This document shows positions 1-11,160 of a DNA stretch of 64,000 nt, one piece after another (the first letter of the stretch is position 1; each line of letters starts with the position of its first letter). This stretch comes from Heterohyrax brucei. Its lineage: Eukaryota > Chordata > Mammalia > Hyracoidea > Procaviidae. The notes below the pieces were generated by a model. The model did no database searches. It was not told the DNA's origin and saw nothing but the letters and a program-made list of their open reading frames with translations. Position numbers and translations under genes: made by a program. The stretch is taken from assembly GCA_028571685.1 (NCBI GenBank), contig CM053140.1, positions 152,815,701 through 152,879,700 of the forward strand, written 5' to 3'.

Positions 1-705
1 AGAGTCTTCTCCACCCCATTCTGGTGTGTGGAGTCTGGGGTCTTAAAAGCAAGCAAGCTGTCATCTGAGGTACACCAAATGGTCCCAATTCAGCTGGAAC
101 AGATGATCACCAAGGACAAAAACAACATGGGGGAAAGAGAACCCAGAAGACAGAGAGATCCACATCAGTGGGTGACTACATCAACATGTAACCAGAAGAA
201 CCATATGGTGCCCAGCCATCACCAATAACAGCCTTGATGGGGCTCATAGTGTTGAGCCCCAGTGGCAACACAAGGGAAAAAAGGAGTACAACCTGAAAGC
301 TCCACTAGAAGATCACAATTGATGGTCCAAAGGCCTGGGGGTTCCTCTGGGAACATGGGCCTCTTGAGCTGATGCTGCCCCTGATCATAATTCATTACTG
401 AGGTCAACTCTTCAGACATGGATGGAATGGACTCGAGAACACAGAGTGATCATATCGTGTGTGCATTTTATGGTTCTATGCATTTACAGGATGTTGTTCT
501 ACTAGTCTCTTACTAGATGAGAATGGAGAGGGTGAAGAGGAGGGGACAGGAAGTTGTTAAGAGGATATGACATGTATCGAACAGAAAGGAGGAGTGTGTT
601 GTCACCAGGTAAGTAAAACAGATGGAGCTGCAGATAGGTGAGCATGCAAATTTTAACTGGATTTTACACTTTCACCCAATCACAATTAAAAAAAAAAAGA
701 AAGAA
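1..705 (+). mobile_element. L1 LINE, 3' UTR and tail (cut by window edge)
   Basis: This is the end of a sense L1 whose body lies outside the window. It matches, block for block, the 3' UTRs at 10,400-11,809 and 34,430-35,460. Shared landmarks are 'ggggtcttaaaagc', the 'gttcctctgggaacatgg' block, 'catatcgtgtgtgcatttta' and a purine-rich 'ggagaggaggagtg'-like stretch. It ends in an A-rich tail near 688-705. It is noncoding; short open frames here have no L1 or host protein similarity. I infer a proboscidean-type L1 subfamily. Confidence 0.85.
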
Positions 706-720
706 AACAAATAAAGGATA

Positions 721-1050
721 TTTATACTTAAGTTCTGTACTCTACATAATAACTAACTACATGAGACCGAAAAGTCAACAATTACTCAAAAACAAAGATG
801 AGAAGATAAGTGGGCAGGAAAATTAGAGTGCTGGCAATGGAACAAACAGAAAAATTAAAAATATTGATATATTGTCATAAATATAACTAGTGTCTCTGAA
901 TAATTTGTGCAGAAATTGTCAAGTGGAAATCTAACTTGCTGTGAAACTTTTACTGAAATCTTAATAAAATATTTGTAAAAAAAAAAAATTCCATATAGAA
1001 CATAGTTCTACTCTGACCTAACTTGCCTCACAATGAAACTGAATCTACTT
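721..1050. other. Unassigned AT-rich stretch with possible retrocopy tail
   Basis: No family was recognised. An AATAAA at 963-968 is followed after about 8 bases by a run of 12 A (977-988). That is the layout of a polyadenylated 3' end, either a processed pseudogene or an old LINE tail. No coding similarity is visible upstream, so the source transcript is unknown. Confidence 0.35.
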
Positions 1051-1054
1051 GGTT

Positions 1055-1140
1055 TTCACTGCATGCTAGGAAATGTACTGCACACTTCACACCCCTTATG
1101 TCATTTAATCTTCTAAAACAATCACATGGACTTCTGGCCA
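1055..1140 (+). mobile_element. MIR SINE fragment
   Basis: The phrase 'tcatttaatcttctaaaaca', preceded by 'ctaggaaatgtactgcaca', resembles the core-to-3' part of MIR (consensus idea: 'ctcatttaatcctcacaaca'). It is short and diverged, as expected for a pre-eutherian repeat. L2 or another CORE-SINE is the alternative. Confidence 0.45.
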
Positions 1141-1289
1141 CCAGGTAACCAGACAAACACTATCTCTATAAACAACAATAAAAGCAGACAAGATTTATGA
1201 AGTGACTGATTTTAGGCAGAGGCAGACTGCAGGCCTTGATAGAACAACTCAGGAGACAGCCCCATGTTCTTCTGGCCCCAATCATCACT

Positions 1290-1700
1290 GTAAGTCCCTG
1301 ATCCTTCTTCAGCCTCTGACATACCAGTCTCCTGGCATTTCATTTATTCATTTCAAGCTCTTTCCCATCTTTTCTCTTTGGCAAATACTCTTTTATCTGT
1401 CTGGATTTGTTTGTTTTTTCACCTTTATTCCTTGCAGGGATGGTTCATTCTCATTCTTCATGCCTTTGCTTAAAAGTCACTGCCATAAAAGTTTTGTTGG
1501 ATACTTCTGCCATGTTTTTCTCTCTCTTAATGTTCTGTTATTCTGCGTGGTGCTTAGTAGAATTTGTAACTCTATATTTGTTTGCTCACTTATGCATCAT
1601 CTATCTCTCTGGCTAGACCAAGAGTTCTACACTTAATGCCTAGAAGACAGCTGGCATGTAGTAGGTCCTCAATAAATAACTATTGAATAAATGATGGAAG
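1290..1700 (+). mobile_element. L2 LINE 3' end
   Basis: The classic L2 terminus 'tagtaggtcctcaataaata' followed by 'actattgaataaatga' lies at about 1,656-1,696. The upstream sequence 'catgcctttgcttaaaagtc' fits the usual pyrimidine-rich L2 3' UTR. Open frames of 144 and 69 codons cross this interval. They are rich in Phe, Leu and Ser because of pyrimidine content and are not judged genes. Confidence 0.75.
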
Positions 1701-1751
1701 TGTTAGTTATACTAGCCCCATTCCTTTTTTGAGATGGTGGAGGAATGAACA

Positions 1752-2531
1752 TGTTGTGGGTTGAATTATGTTCTGTGCAAAAGACATATTATAGTTTTAA
1801 CCTGTTACTTGTTCACTGACATTTAGAAAAAAGCCTTTGGTGATATAACCCAGTTAAGATGAAGTCAAATTAAATTAGAATGTGTCCTGATAAAATAACT
1901 ACTGTTCTTATAAAATGTGAGAAATCTAGGCATAGACACACAGGGAGGAAACCACCACCTGAAGATGGAGACACTCCATGAGAAGATAGCCACATAAAGA
2001 CAGAGACAGAGATTAGAGCTATTCTGCCAAAAGTCCAGGAACATCTGTAAGAAGCAAGGTGTTATACCACAGGTACTTGAAGCCTGGAATACTGATACAT
2101 GATTTAGGAAGACTCAGCAATGGAGGCAGAGTAGGTGCAGTCATACTAATTTTGTTGGAGTAATGGCAGTGGATAGGCACAGCACTCAGCGATTCTGCCA
2201 CCTCGTGGCACCGTGGCCTTATATACAAATTCACACAAAGGTGGCTAGCAGCCAGATACATACAAACTCTCAAGGCCAGGTTATATAACAGTGTATGTCA
2301 TACTGCTGAATCACTCTCATCTGGAAGGTTTGTACCTGGCTGGAAGGCCTGAGCAAGACAGTCTTCCATGCTATCTCCACACAAGGAAAGATTCTTCCCT
2401 AGAGATTCGGAAGGAACATGGCTTTGCTGGTACTTTATTTAGGATTTCTAGCCTCTAGAACTGCCAGAAAACATATTTTTGAGTTTTCAATGTGGAATGT
2501 TTTGTTACAGCACCCACAGGAAACTCATACA
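1752..2531 (+). mobile_element. MaLR (MLT1-like) solo LTR, interrupted
   Basis: The left end begins TGTTGTGGGTTGAATT and the right end closes with a block resembling 'cacccacaggaaactcatac', as in MLT1 LTRs of the ERVL-MaLR group. Middle landmarks ('gaagatggagacactcc', 'agacagagacagagattag') also fit. About 325 bp of non-MLT1 sequence sits between roughly 2,050 and 2,378. It is an old fossil LTR with no internal region seen. Confidence 0.6.
2050..2378. other. Unassigned insert inside the MLT1-like LTR
   Basis: The LTR similarity stops near 'aacatctgtaag' and resumes near 'aaggaaagattcttccct'. The intervening DNA is not recognised. An 84-codon antisense open frame runs through it without any motif I know. 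It may be a further old insertion or a divergent LTR subtype. Confidence 0.35.
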
Positions 2532-2533
2532 GG

Positions 2534-3006
2534 TGTTATAGATTACATGGATTCTCTGGTGATGTAGTGGTTAGGTGGCTACAGCTGTTAATCAAAAGGC
2601 TAGTAGTTCAAATCCAGCAAGTGTTCCTTTGAAACTCCATGGGACAGTTCCACTCTGTCCTATAGGGTTGCTATGAGTCAGAAATAACTTGATGGCAGTG
2701 GGTACCAGTGGGTATGGATTACGTTATGTCCCTCCAAAGTATGTGTTGGAATCTTAACCTCATATTACAAGTTCAGTCTATTCTGAGTGATTAAAGAACA
2801 GCATAGATGCAGAGACAAGCAAGCAAAAAGGGGAAGATAGATGACACATGGTGACACATGTCAAGGAACAGAGAAATGCTAGACTACAGAAGCTGAGACA
2901 AGGACCTTCTCACAAATGCAGCAGAGAGAGTTTCTTTCCCTTGAGCTGGTACTATGAATTCAGACTATCAGTCTCCCAAATGATGTGAAAATAAATTTGT
3001 TTTTTA
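2534..3006 (+). mobile_element. Second ERVL/MaLR-type LTR fragment, split by an AfroSINE
   Basis: It starts TGTTATAGATTACA two bases after the previous LTR. After the SINE it resumes with 'gttatgtccctccaaagtat', and it ends with the 'aaataaatttgtt' polyadenylation region. The same opening and closing motifs occur in the LTRs at 22,164 and 28,890. It is a broken fossil. Confidence 0.5.
2549..2712 (+). mobile_element. AfroSINE, full length
   Basis: A tRNA-like head ('gtagtggttaggtggctaca', A-box-like; 'agttcaaatcc', B-box-like) leads into the body 'gggacagttccactctgtcc' and the tail 'ctatgagtcagaaata'. It is flanked by imperfect duplications of LTR sequence ('atagattac' before, 'atggattac' after). 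It is internal to the LTR at 2,534-3,006, so it is younger than that LTR. Confidence 0.85.
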
Positions 3007-3945
3007 AAACCAAAACAGAAAAATAAAAAAAACTACAATAAAGAAATAATGATAACATAAATAAACCAAGATGGTTTTTCTAGATGTGTTATTGCCATAA
3101 AATTTTCTTCAATAATTTTCTTCTTTTAATTCTTACATAAAATATTAGATTTATTATATTTTGTGTTTTCTTCAAATTTAAAGTAGGAATTACATTTTTG
3201 CTTAACATAGTATCTTAAAAAAGCTTAAACATTGTAGTAAATACTGCACCACTTAGTCGGCAGTTATTTCATTGCTTAGTAGTGCTAAAATGTATTACAC
3301 TATTTAGAGTATTTTAAAATCAAACATAACTGTGTCTCATGTGCACACAGAACAAAGCAACAGGAACATCTACTAATATAATTCATAAGTGGTCAGTAAT
3401 ACTACAATGAGCTTAGCAAACCACTTATTTATAAACATAATGAAATGAAAATTTGACAAAGCAGGAATCTTGTAGGAATAATTAGCTCATTAGTTTGGAT
3501 TATAGGCATGTTATTAAGAAGTAACAGAAGAGAAAAATTTAGTACTCATCATCTTAGAGAATGTTCAGCTAAACAATGAAAACCAAATAAGAGGTTATTA
3601 CAGATTTTCTTCTGCACAATTGGCTTATATTAAGTAGCTATCTGTGGAGATGAAAACAGTGAAAAGCTAAAATTTGTATGCAGAGGTGAGGATATAAAAA
3701 AGATAGGATAAGACTACAAAGACAAGCAAGAATATTCTTTCTGTGGTCTGTAAAAATAAAAGGATGAGCCAAGGTACTGTATTTTGTCTTTTGGAGTCCA
3801 GTTCTCCAGTCTTTATAGTAATTCTAAAACTGTAATGAGGAAAAATACAGATAATTCAGCTATTTAGGAAAAAAAAAATCAAGAAGTTACTACTCAGTAT
3901 ATTCAAATCTGAACTATTTGTGGTAACTACCTCGTATCTAATAGC
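3007..3945. other. Unassigned AT-rich DNA
   Basis: I recognise no repeat family, RNA gene or exon here. The block begins with A-rich low-complexity sequence (3,007-3,065) and stays strongly AT-rich. No open frame longer than 60 codons is worth reporting. Confidence 0.5.
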
Positions 3946-4130
3946 TCAGACTAAGAGTTGCTAAGGATGTTGTAAAATTGGATCTCTGCCACAGCAAGAT
4001 TTATAAAATGATACAACTATTACAGGTAACACTTTGACTGTTTCTTAAAAAATTAAATATACACATCTATTATGATCCAGCCATTCCACTCCATGACATT
4101 TACCCATAGAAATAAAAGCATATCCCTACT
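3946..4130 (+). mobile_element. Ancient L1 (L1M-type), left part
   Basis: The nucleotide pattern 'gttgctaaggatgttgtaaa ... aattaaatatacacatctattatgatccagccattccact' (shown shortened) corresponds to the C-terminal end of mammalian L1 ORF2. The copy is interrupted at 4,130 by a younger L1 and continues at 7,908, in the same orientation and in the expected order. Confidence 0.65.
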
Positions 4131-5660
4131 GACATAATTCTGGCACCATGGTACCATAGACAGAAGCACCACACCATCCTTCCATAGCAAAGACACACAA
4201 CACTAAGTAAGACAAAGACAAATGTCAGTCCTGGAACCTGAGTGTAGCATAAAGAGATAAAGATATCAGCTAAACACTGAACAGAATAAAAAAAATTGAC
4301 AAGAGGACAGAGAGCAAGAAGAGATTTGAGAAATTTCTTATCCAGTTAACCCAGCATGAACTCGTCATTCTGGACTCCTGTGGGAGACATGGAAAAGCAG
4401 ATTCATGGAAACTCAGCAGAAGACAAAATACTTGATAACCAGCAGTACACACTTTTCCATCCCTCATCTTCTCCCTGTTGCTCTACCACTGATGCCTCCT
4501 GCAGTGGCTCAGCTGGCCAGGTACAACATCCATGCTACTTGGATTCATCCCACCCACATCAGAAATCAGCAGACAAGAAATACATGAAGCATCTTCAGGA
4601 GCTACCAGCAGAACACAATTCACCCAGTAACAAGTGATACATCCTTTTTAACCTCACTCTATGCCCCACTCCCTCAGTTTCCTGACAGCTGCAGTCTCTT
4701 GGCCTGGAGGAAATTCCTTTAACTCTGGTTGCTTGGATTAGCCCTCCACCTCACAGACGGGCTGCTTGAGAGCCATTTCTCTGTAACTGGTGTTGCTCTT
4801 TTCCATTTCTTTTGGTTTCTTCTGGGACTCTCACCACCTCTTCCTCCTTTGTCTCCAACACCTGGCTCCATGTCATCTTTGTCTCCTCTTGACAGGCTGT
4901 GAAGCATCACTCAGCTGGAGAATCACTCTGCCGGGCTATGGTGGCATAATTGCTTTTAATTGTTTTTTGCTTTGTTTTATTGTTTTGCATTGTTGTATTT
5001 TGTCTCTTTGTTTTTAGTTTAGTTTAGTTTTCTTTCTCTTTTCACAGCTTAGGAGTTCCTTCTACCTGGGCTGCACTGCACAGTTTAGGACAAACATCCC
5101 CAGTCTGGGCATCTGTTGTTAGTGAGATCCCTGAAGGCATTTCTCTTTTCTTGCTTTCTGTCTTTCTTCATTTCCTATTTCTTGTCTGTCTATACTTACC
5201 TTCTTTTCCTATCTGGAGAATACTTGAGACTGTGTAAATCTAAACACCTTCTACCCAGGCTATACCATGCAGCCTGGAAGAAATTTTCTTGGTCTTCACA
5301 GCAGCATTTGTGGTACTCCCTAGATACCTTTTTTCCCCCAATTTTTAACTGGTTATTTGTTTTATTTTTCCTTTTTCTATCTCTTTTTAAATATTTTTGT
5401 TTTTCCTCCATTTCTTGTTTTCTCCCTCTTGTTTCTCTCTCCTTCATCTCTTCCTTCCCATACACATCTTGCCTTCACAAATTACAACCTCTCTGCTCCT
5501 TCTTGACTGCTGGAACCACGTAATGGACATCATACCCCTGAGCAGCACAGACACAGCCTACTGGAACTTGCCCAATACTGATTCCTTGTCCATCTTGTCA
5601 GCCCCAGTACATGCCATAAACAACTCATCCCATCTCCTCCCTGACAGAATGATTCCAGTA
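4131..5660 (+). promoter_or_regulatory. L1 5' UTR, pyrimidine-rich, with weak internal repetition
   Basis: The region is noncoding and precedes the ORF1 remnant. From about 4,640 to 5,520 the plus strand is rich in C and T. Related phrases recur at 5,059 ('ctacctgggctgcactgcac') and 5,252 ('ctacccaggctataccatgc'), about 193 bp apart. This suggests diverged tandem promoter units unlike those of the L1s at 26,868 and 28,670. L1 5' UTRs normally carry the internal RNA polymerase II promoter; activity here is not implied. Confidence 0.45.
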
Positions 5661-5897
5661 GGTGCCTAAAACAAAGCACCAGACAACTTTCCACTGGAAG
5701 AAAAGGCACTAGAAGTTCCTGAAAAGGAATTCCAATCTTTAATATTCAGAGCTATCTGGGAGTTGAAGAAAAAGCAGCCAAAAATGAAAAAAGCATATAA
5801 GTTACACAAAGAATTCAGAAAAAATACTGGAAGAAAATGTCAAAATAAATTTACAACCAAAAACATACAAAAACAACAATTAACAATTCCAAAAGAT

Positions 5898-5935
5898 AAA
5901 CAACAACAACAACAAAAAAAAAAAAAAAAAAACAA
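5898..5935 (+). repeat. (CAA)n/poly-A run
   Basis: A CAA repeat of about five units passes into an uninterrupted A run of about 20 bases inside the L1 ORF1 remnant. It may be simple expansion of an A-rich coding segment. Confidence 0.85.
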
Positions 5936-6294
5936 GAAATGTACACTGTCTCAGAGGGGCTGAGGGTTGGATTTGAAATGATGGAAGAGAGGATCACTGA
6001 AATTGAAGACAATTAGATTCAAATTTTAGAAAAAAATCAGAAAAAAATGAAGAAGTCTGATAATTATATGCAATATAATCAAAAGCAAAAATTTGCAAAT
6101 GACCAGAGTCCAGAATAGGTGGATAATATGGAAAATATGAGAATGTCATTGAAGATTTGCTAACAGAAATCTTCCACGATATTATGAAAGATGAAAAGCT
6201 AGCCATCCAAGAAAGTCCATGTACCCCATATAGCATAGACCCTAAAAGAAAGTCACCAAGATATACTATAATCACACTCCCTAAAATCAAAGAC

Positions 6295-6393
6295 TGTGTG
6301 TGTGTGTGTGTGTCTGTGTAGGCAGTGTTCCATTGTGTTGTGCATAGTACTGCTATGAGTCAGAACTGACTTGATGGCACCTAACCACAACAC
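6295..6393 (+). mobile_element. (GT)n plus RTE 3'-end fragment in L1
   Basis: A GT run (6,295-6,313) is followed by 'ggcagtgttccattgtgttg ... tgagtcagaactgacttgat ... cacctaaccacaaca' (shortened). That is the sense version of the RTE terminus seen in antisense at 38,581-38,680. The terminal 40 bases are shared with AfroSINE, but the upstream part matches RTE, so a 5'-truncated RTE insertion is preferred. Confidence 0.6.
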
Positions 6394-7907
6394 AAAGAAA
6401 GGTAACAAAGTTATCAAAATAAAGACAGAAAACATAAAGTGTCAATAAAAATAAAATCTACAAAAATAAAAGAAATGACAGAGAAATCCAGAAATCAAAG
6501 GAATTCAGTATAGGAGAATAAAAGGAACAAAGAAATGTCAGCACCACAAGAAAAAAAGGCCTGACAAAATGACAGCATTGAACTGATACCTATCAATAAT
6601 TACACTGAATATAAATGGGCCAAATGCAGCCACAAAGAGAAGAGTAACAGATGGATTAAACAAAACAAAAAAAGCAAAACAGGATCCATCCATATATTGT
6701 TTACAAGAGACACATCTTAGAAACAAAGATGACTAGTAATGGTGTAACAGATATACTGACCAGTAGAAAAGAATTGAGACCCCAGATGTAAATCCATCCA
6801 TCTATGGCCAACTGATCTTTTCAAGGTCCCAAATTACATCACATGAGTAAAAGACAGTCTTTTTATCAAATAGTGCTGGCAAAGTGGGTGTCATCTCATA
6901 ACATGGGAGAAACTGAAGGGGATTATACTGAGTGAAATAAGTCAGTTACAAAAGAATACATATTGTATGAAACCACAACTGTAAAAACTAATGAAAAATT
7001 TACACATAAAAATAAACAATCTTTGATGATTACAAAGGAAGAGAAGGATGAAGATAAGAAAACACTAAATAGACAATTGATAAATGGAAATTTTGATGAA
7101 AGGTAATACAGTACACACTAGTGGGGTAGGCAGCAGCACCAGTACAAAGCAAGGTCATGAATGCCTCATAGACACATTATTACTCCCTGATAGATTGAAT
7201 TTCTGGGCAGAGGGCCCTGAGGACCACAGTCTTGGAGAACAGCTAGCTCAATTGGCATAATACAGTTGATAAAGGAAGTGTTCCATATCATACTTTGGTG
7301 AGTAGCATCTGAGATCTTAAAAGCCTGGGAACAGCCTTCTAGGATACTCCACTGATCTTAACCCTTCGGGAGAGTGGACGAATAAGGAAAACTAAAGAAA
7401 TAAGGGTAAGATTAGTCCAAAGGACTAATAGACCACATCTATAATGTCTCCTGCAGACTGAGTCCAGTACAACTAGATGGTGCTTGGCTAATACTACTGA
7501 CTTTTGTAGTAGGGATCACAACAGAGGCATCACAGTAGAGCTGGAGAAAAATGTAGAACAAAATTCCAACTCAAAAAGAAAGACCAGACTTGCTAGCCTG
7601 TCAGAGACGGAAGAAACTCTAAGAGTATGACCTCAGATACTCTTTCATTTCATTAATGAAGTCACTTGAAATTCAGCCTTTTGCTGAAGATTTAATAAGC
7701 CCATAAAGCAAAATGAGACTAAAAGGGAATGCCAGCCAAGAGGTAAAAAGTAGAAGGCAGGAGGCATCAGGAAAGCTGGTAGGAAACCCAGTCTTGAGAT
7801 AGGAAAGTGTTGAACTATTTGTTGAGGTTTTTAATCAATGTCGTGTTCTAACTGTTCAATGAGAAACTAATTTGCTCTGTAAAACTTCATTTACAATACA
7901 TTTAAAA

Positions 7908-8405
7908 AAAAGCATACATCTACTAAAATATTTACACATAAACGATCACAGTAGTTTTATTTGCTTAGCCAAACCAGTGCAAATGTTTATCAATGGATGA
8001 ACGAGAGAACAAAATTTAGTGTATCCAGACAATAGAATAATAGTCAGCAATTAAAAAAAGAACTATTGATAAAATTTACAACATGAAACAATTTCAAAAT
8101 AGTTTCATTTCGTGAAATCACCCAAACAAAAATAATATATACTGTATGATTCTATTTGTATAAAATTCTAGAAATGAAAATGAATCTCCAGTGTCAGAAA
8201 AGCAATCTGTGGTTTCACAAGAATGGGATTTTGAATGCTGGCATGTTCAGGAGAGAGAAATTAAAAAGAGGAACAAAAAATTATTTGAGGAAATGAATAT
8301 GCTCATTTTCTTGAATGACATGGTGCTTCAAAGTATACTGTAAGTTTTAAATAGGTGCAGTTTACTGTACTTAATCATATATCAATAAAGCTCTTTATAA
8401 ATATC
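7908..8405 (+). mobile_element. Ancient L1 (L1M-type), right part and 3' UTR
   Basis: This continues the copy broken at 4,130. ORF2-end sequence ('tttatcaatggatgaacgag', 'gtatccagacaatagaataa') passes into the typical old-L1 segment 'ctgtatgattctatttgtat', then a 3' UTR ending near 'catatatcaataaagctctt' at 8,380-8,399. The order is consistent with one element split by the 4,131-7,907 insertion. Confidence 0.65.
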
Positions 8406-9107
8406 TATCTTTTCCTCCATGAATTTGACATGCTTCAGTTTTCATATACAAATTTCATGTGTACTTCAGAGGTTTTCTTTTTTGATGTTAATTTCATTGG
8501 TAATTCTCAAAATACATTTCTCAATGCTGCATGGTTTAGTTATGTTACTATAACATATTGTTGATTTAGAACAACTGAATTAGTTTGTGAGTACATTTTT
8601 CTAACAGGAAAACTTCTCTAACCAGACTTATTAAGACATTCTCTACTATTCTTAATTACACGATGTATAAATAAGGAGAGTATTGTGGTCCTTTGATCAT
8701 TCTGTGCTAAGTCCTTCCTCATAGTTCATGCAGACTATGACTGTCTGTCATAAGATACATGAATAATGAGAAGATAAAACATTTTGTGGAATCTACTACT
8801 TCTAGAAGTTTTTGTAAAAGTTTTGGTATTTTTATTCAAATTACAGAAATCTTCTTTGTTTGCCAGACATTGCTTTCTCTCACAAGCGTTGCTGTGACAG
8901 TCTTTCTCCACATGTTGCTGTGGAAAAGATTAACATAGAGCCCTCAGAAAATACCTCAAGGAGACATGAAACAAACTCAGAAGCTTCATTCTGTTTATGT
9001 AAATATATGGCAGAACTTTATATCTGCATTAATTGGAACTGTCAGGGGTTGGTATGAATCATATCTTTAAAAAGTTTGTATGATTATTCATCTATGTTGT
9101 GTATATT
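8406..9107. other. Unassigned AT-rich DNA
   Basis: I find no recognisable repeat or exon. Two open frames of 69 and 65 codons are present (8,355-8,564 and 8,860-9,057). They have no motif I know and no start or splice context to support them. Confidence 0.45.
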
Positions 9108-9124
9108 AATAGTTCATAAACCCC

Positions 9125-10265
9125 AGAGATGATACCATACTCCTATGAACAGTTGATATTTGACAAAGGCCCTAAGACATTAAACTGTGGTAAAAGCAAT
9201 CACATCAACAAATGGAGCTGGCAAAATTGGATACTCATCTGTAATAAATTGAAATAAGACCCATATCTCACACCTTATACAAAAACCAGCTCAAAGTGGA
9301 TGCCAGCCAAGCCAAGTGCCATCAAGTCGGAGCCGACTCAAACTGGATAAAAGACCTAAATATCAAATCTAAAATGATAAAGCTCATACAAGAAAAAAAA
9401 AAGATCAACAAAGGAAGTATTAATACACAATGTAGACAGACTTCAAAATCTGACAAACAAGGTATGATCTACAGAAAATAGATAAATGAGAACTAATAAG
9501 AATCAAACACTTTTGTTTATCCAATGACTTCATCAAAAGAATCAAAAGACCACCTGAAGAATAGAAAAAAAAATATTTGGCAACTATATGTTGGACCAAT
9601 GTCTGATCTCCATAATCTATAAGGTACTACAAAATATCAATAAGAAACAGACAAATCATCCAATCAACCTATGGGCAAAGGAGATGGACAGACACTTCTC
9701 TAAAGAGGAGATCTGGGCAACCAAAAGACACATGCGGACATGCTCACGATCATTAGCTATTAAAGAAATTCAAATCAAAATGACAATGAAATACCATCTC
9801 ACCTCAACAAGGCTGGCCATGATCCCAAAATCACAGAACAACAAATGCTGGAGAGGCTGTGGAGAAATTGGAACTCTCCTACACTGTTTGTGGGATGCAA
9901 CTTCTTTGGAAAGCAATCTGGTGCTTCCTTAAAAAGTTGGAAATAGGTATGCCATTTGATCCAGTAATTCCACTGCTTGGAATATAATCTACAGAATCAA
10001 GGCCATTCACACCAACTGATACGTGCACATGAATGTTTATCACAGTACAGTCCACAATAGCAGAAAGATGGAATCAACCCAGATGCCCAACAACAGAGGA
10101 ATGGATAGGTAAATTATACAGTATATACTCAATGGAACACTATGCAATGATAAAGAACAATGATGGTTTTAGGAAACATCTCATAACCTGGTTTCAGTTG
10201 GAGGACATTATGTTGAGTGAAAATAGTAAGCAACAAAATGACAAATATTGTGTGAGACTCCAATG
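9125..10265 (+). pseudogene. L1 ORF2 C-terminal remnant
   Basis: Reading pieces include residues like [19 protein letters not shown] (about 9,838-9,895), the Cys-rich C-terminal segment of L1 ORF2. QSTIAERWNQPRCPTTEEW (about 10,048-10,104) and 'SMEHYAMI' follow and are also typical of the ORF2 tail. The endonuclease and reverse transcriptase regions are absent because the copy is 5'-truncated. Frames are disrupted, so it is nonfunctional. Confidence 0.85.
9301..9336 (-). mobile_element. AfroSINE 3'-tail micro-insertion (36 bp) with 11-bp duplication
   Basis: Only the terminal part of a SINE is present, in antisense (tgccagccaagccaagtgcc, then atcaagtcggagccga). The L1 sequence on each side is duplicated: ctcaaagtgga at 9,290-9,300 and ctcaaactgga at 9,337-9,347, 10 of 11 identical. 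The flanks join into uninterrupted L1 sequence if the insert is skipped. Confidence 0.8.
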
Positions 10266-11160
10266 ATAAGAACTTAAAAACAGACTCATACATAGAAGAA
10301 AGGACTCTTTGATGGCTGCAAGGGTAGAGAGGAAGAGAAGGAGATGGTGGGGTTTTGGTTAGATAGTTGATAGAAATTTGGTTGGGTGAAATCAGTGACA
10401 GCACACATTAGAAAGAAGATCAATTTCAACTGGACTTCAGTATGACATGATTACTCCTCCCATCTTAACCCAATATTGCAAGAACAGAGTAGCTGGGGCA
10501 GTAGGGTGGGGACCAAATTCTCAGGAGTAATCAAGGACAATTGGTACAACTAATATTTTGATGAGAAAGCCTTCTTCACCCCGTATTGGTGAGTGATGCC
10601 TGGGGTCTTAAAAGCTGCCACACTGCCATCTGAGATACAGCAGGAATGAATGATCACCATGACCAAAATGACATGGGAGAAAGAGAATCCAGAATACAGA
10701 GAGACCCTGTGAGTCATTTGTAGTAGACAAGAGGACTACATCGACATGTGACTGGAAGAACCTGATGGTGCTCGGCCACCGCCAGTGATAGCCATGATGA
10801 AGCTCACAAAGTTGAGTCTCACTGGCAACAGAAGAATAAAAAGGGGTGCACCCTTAGATCTTCACTAAAAGACTGCAACTGAAGGTCCAGGGGCTTTGGG
10901 GTTCCTCTGGGAGCATGGCCCCTGGCCCTGATGCTGCCCCTGTCCATATATCATAATGGAGGTCAACTCTCTGGGTGAGAATGGATTGGACTTGGAGACA
11001 CAAAGTAACCATATCGTGTGTGCACTTTATGGTTCTATGTGTCTATAGGATGTCGTCCTGCTGACCTCTTGCTGGAGGCAGGGGAGAGGCTGGAAAGGAG
11101 GGGATAGGAGATTGTTAGGAGGATATGACATGTATAGAATGGAGAGGAAGAGTGTGCTGT

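Larger units (their letters stand above)
5680..6480 (+). pseudogene. L1 ORF1 remnant
   Basis: Broken L1 ORF1 (RNA-binding chaperone) sequence. The N-terminal coding part is Lys/Glu/Gln-rich, as expected for the coiled coil. The stretch 'cctaaaagaaagtcaccaag' at about 6,241 corresponds to the conserved 'PKRKSPR'-like part of the RRM/C-terminal domain. It is interrupted near 5,898-5,935 by a CAA/poly-A run and near 6,295-6,393 by a GT repeat plus an RTE-like 3' tail. Confidence 0.6.
4131..7907 (+). mobile_element. L1 LINE deletion derivative with 5' UTR, ORF1 remnant and 3' UTR
   Basis: The copy is flanked by a 17-bp target duplication (aaaagcatatccctact at 4,114-4,130; aaaagcatacatctact at 7,908-7,924; 14 of 17 identical), inside an older L1. 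In order it holds a pyrimidine-rich 5' UTR (to about 5,660) and an ORF1 remnant (5,680-6,480). A short piece of the ORF2 endonuclease start follows ('ttacactgaatataaatggg', about 6,600), then a jump to the ORF2 C-terminal end (6,760-6,990) and the 3' UTR to 7,905. Most of ORF2, including the reverse transcriptase, is missing although both element ends are present. It could be a HAL1-like non-autonomous form or an L1 deleted after insertion. Confidence 0.7.

Noticed and set aside
1202-1636. 144-codon frame rich in Phe, Leu and Cys
   Set aside because: It coincides with an L2 3' end, and the composition follows the pyrimidine bias.
5116-5523. 135-codon frame that looks like a membrane protein
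   Set aside because: It is hydrophobic only because the L1 5' UTR is pyrimidine-rich here; there is no recognisable family.
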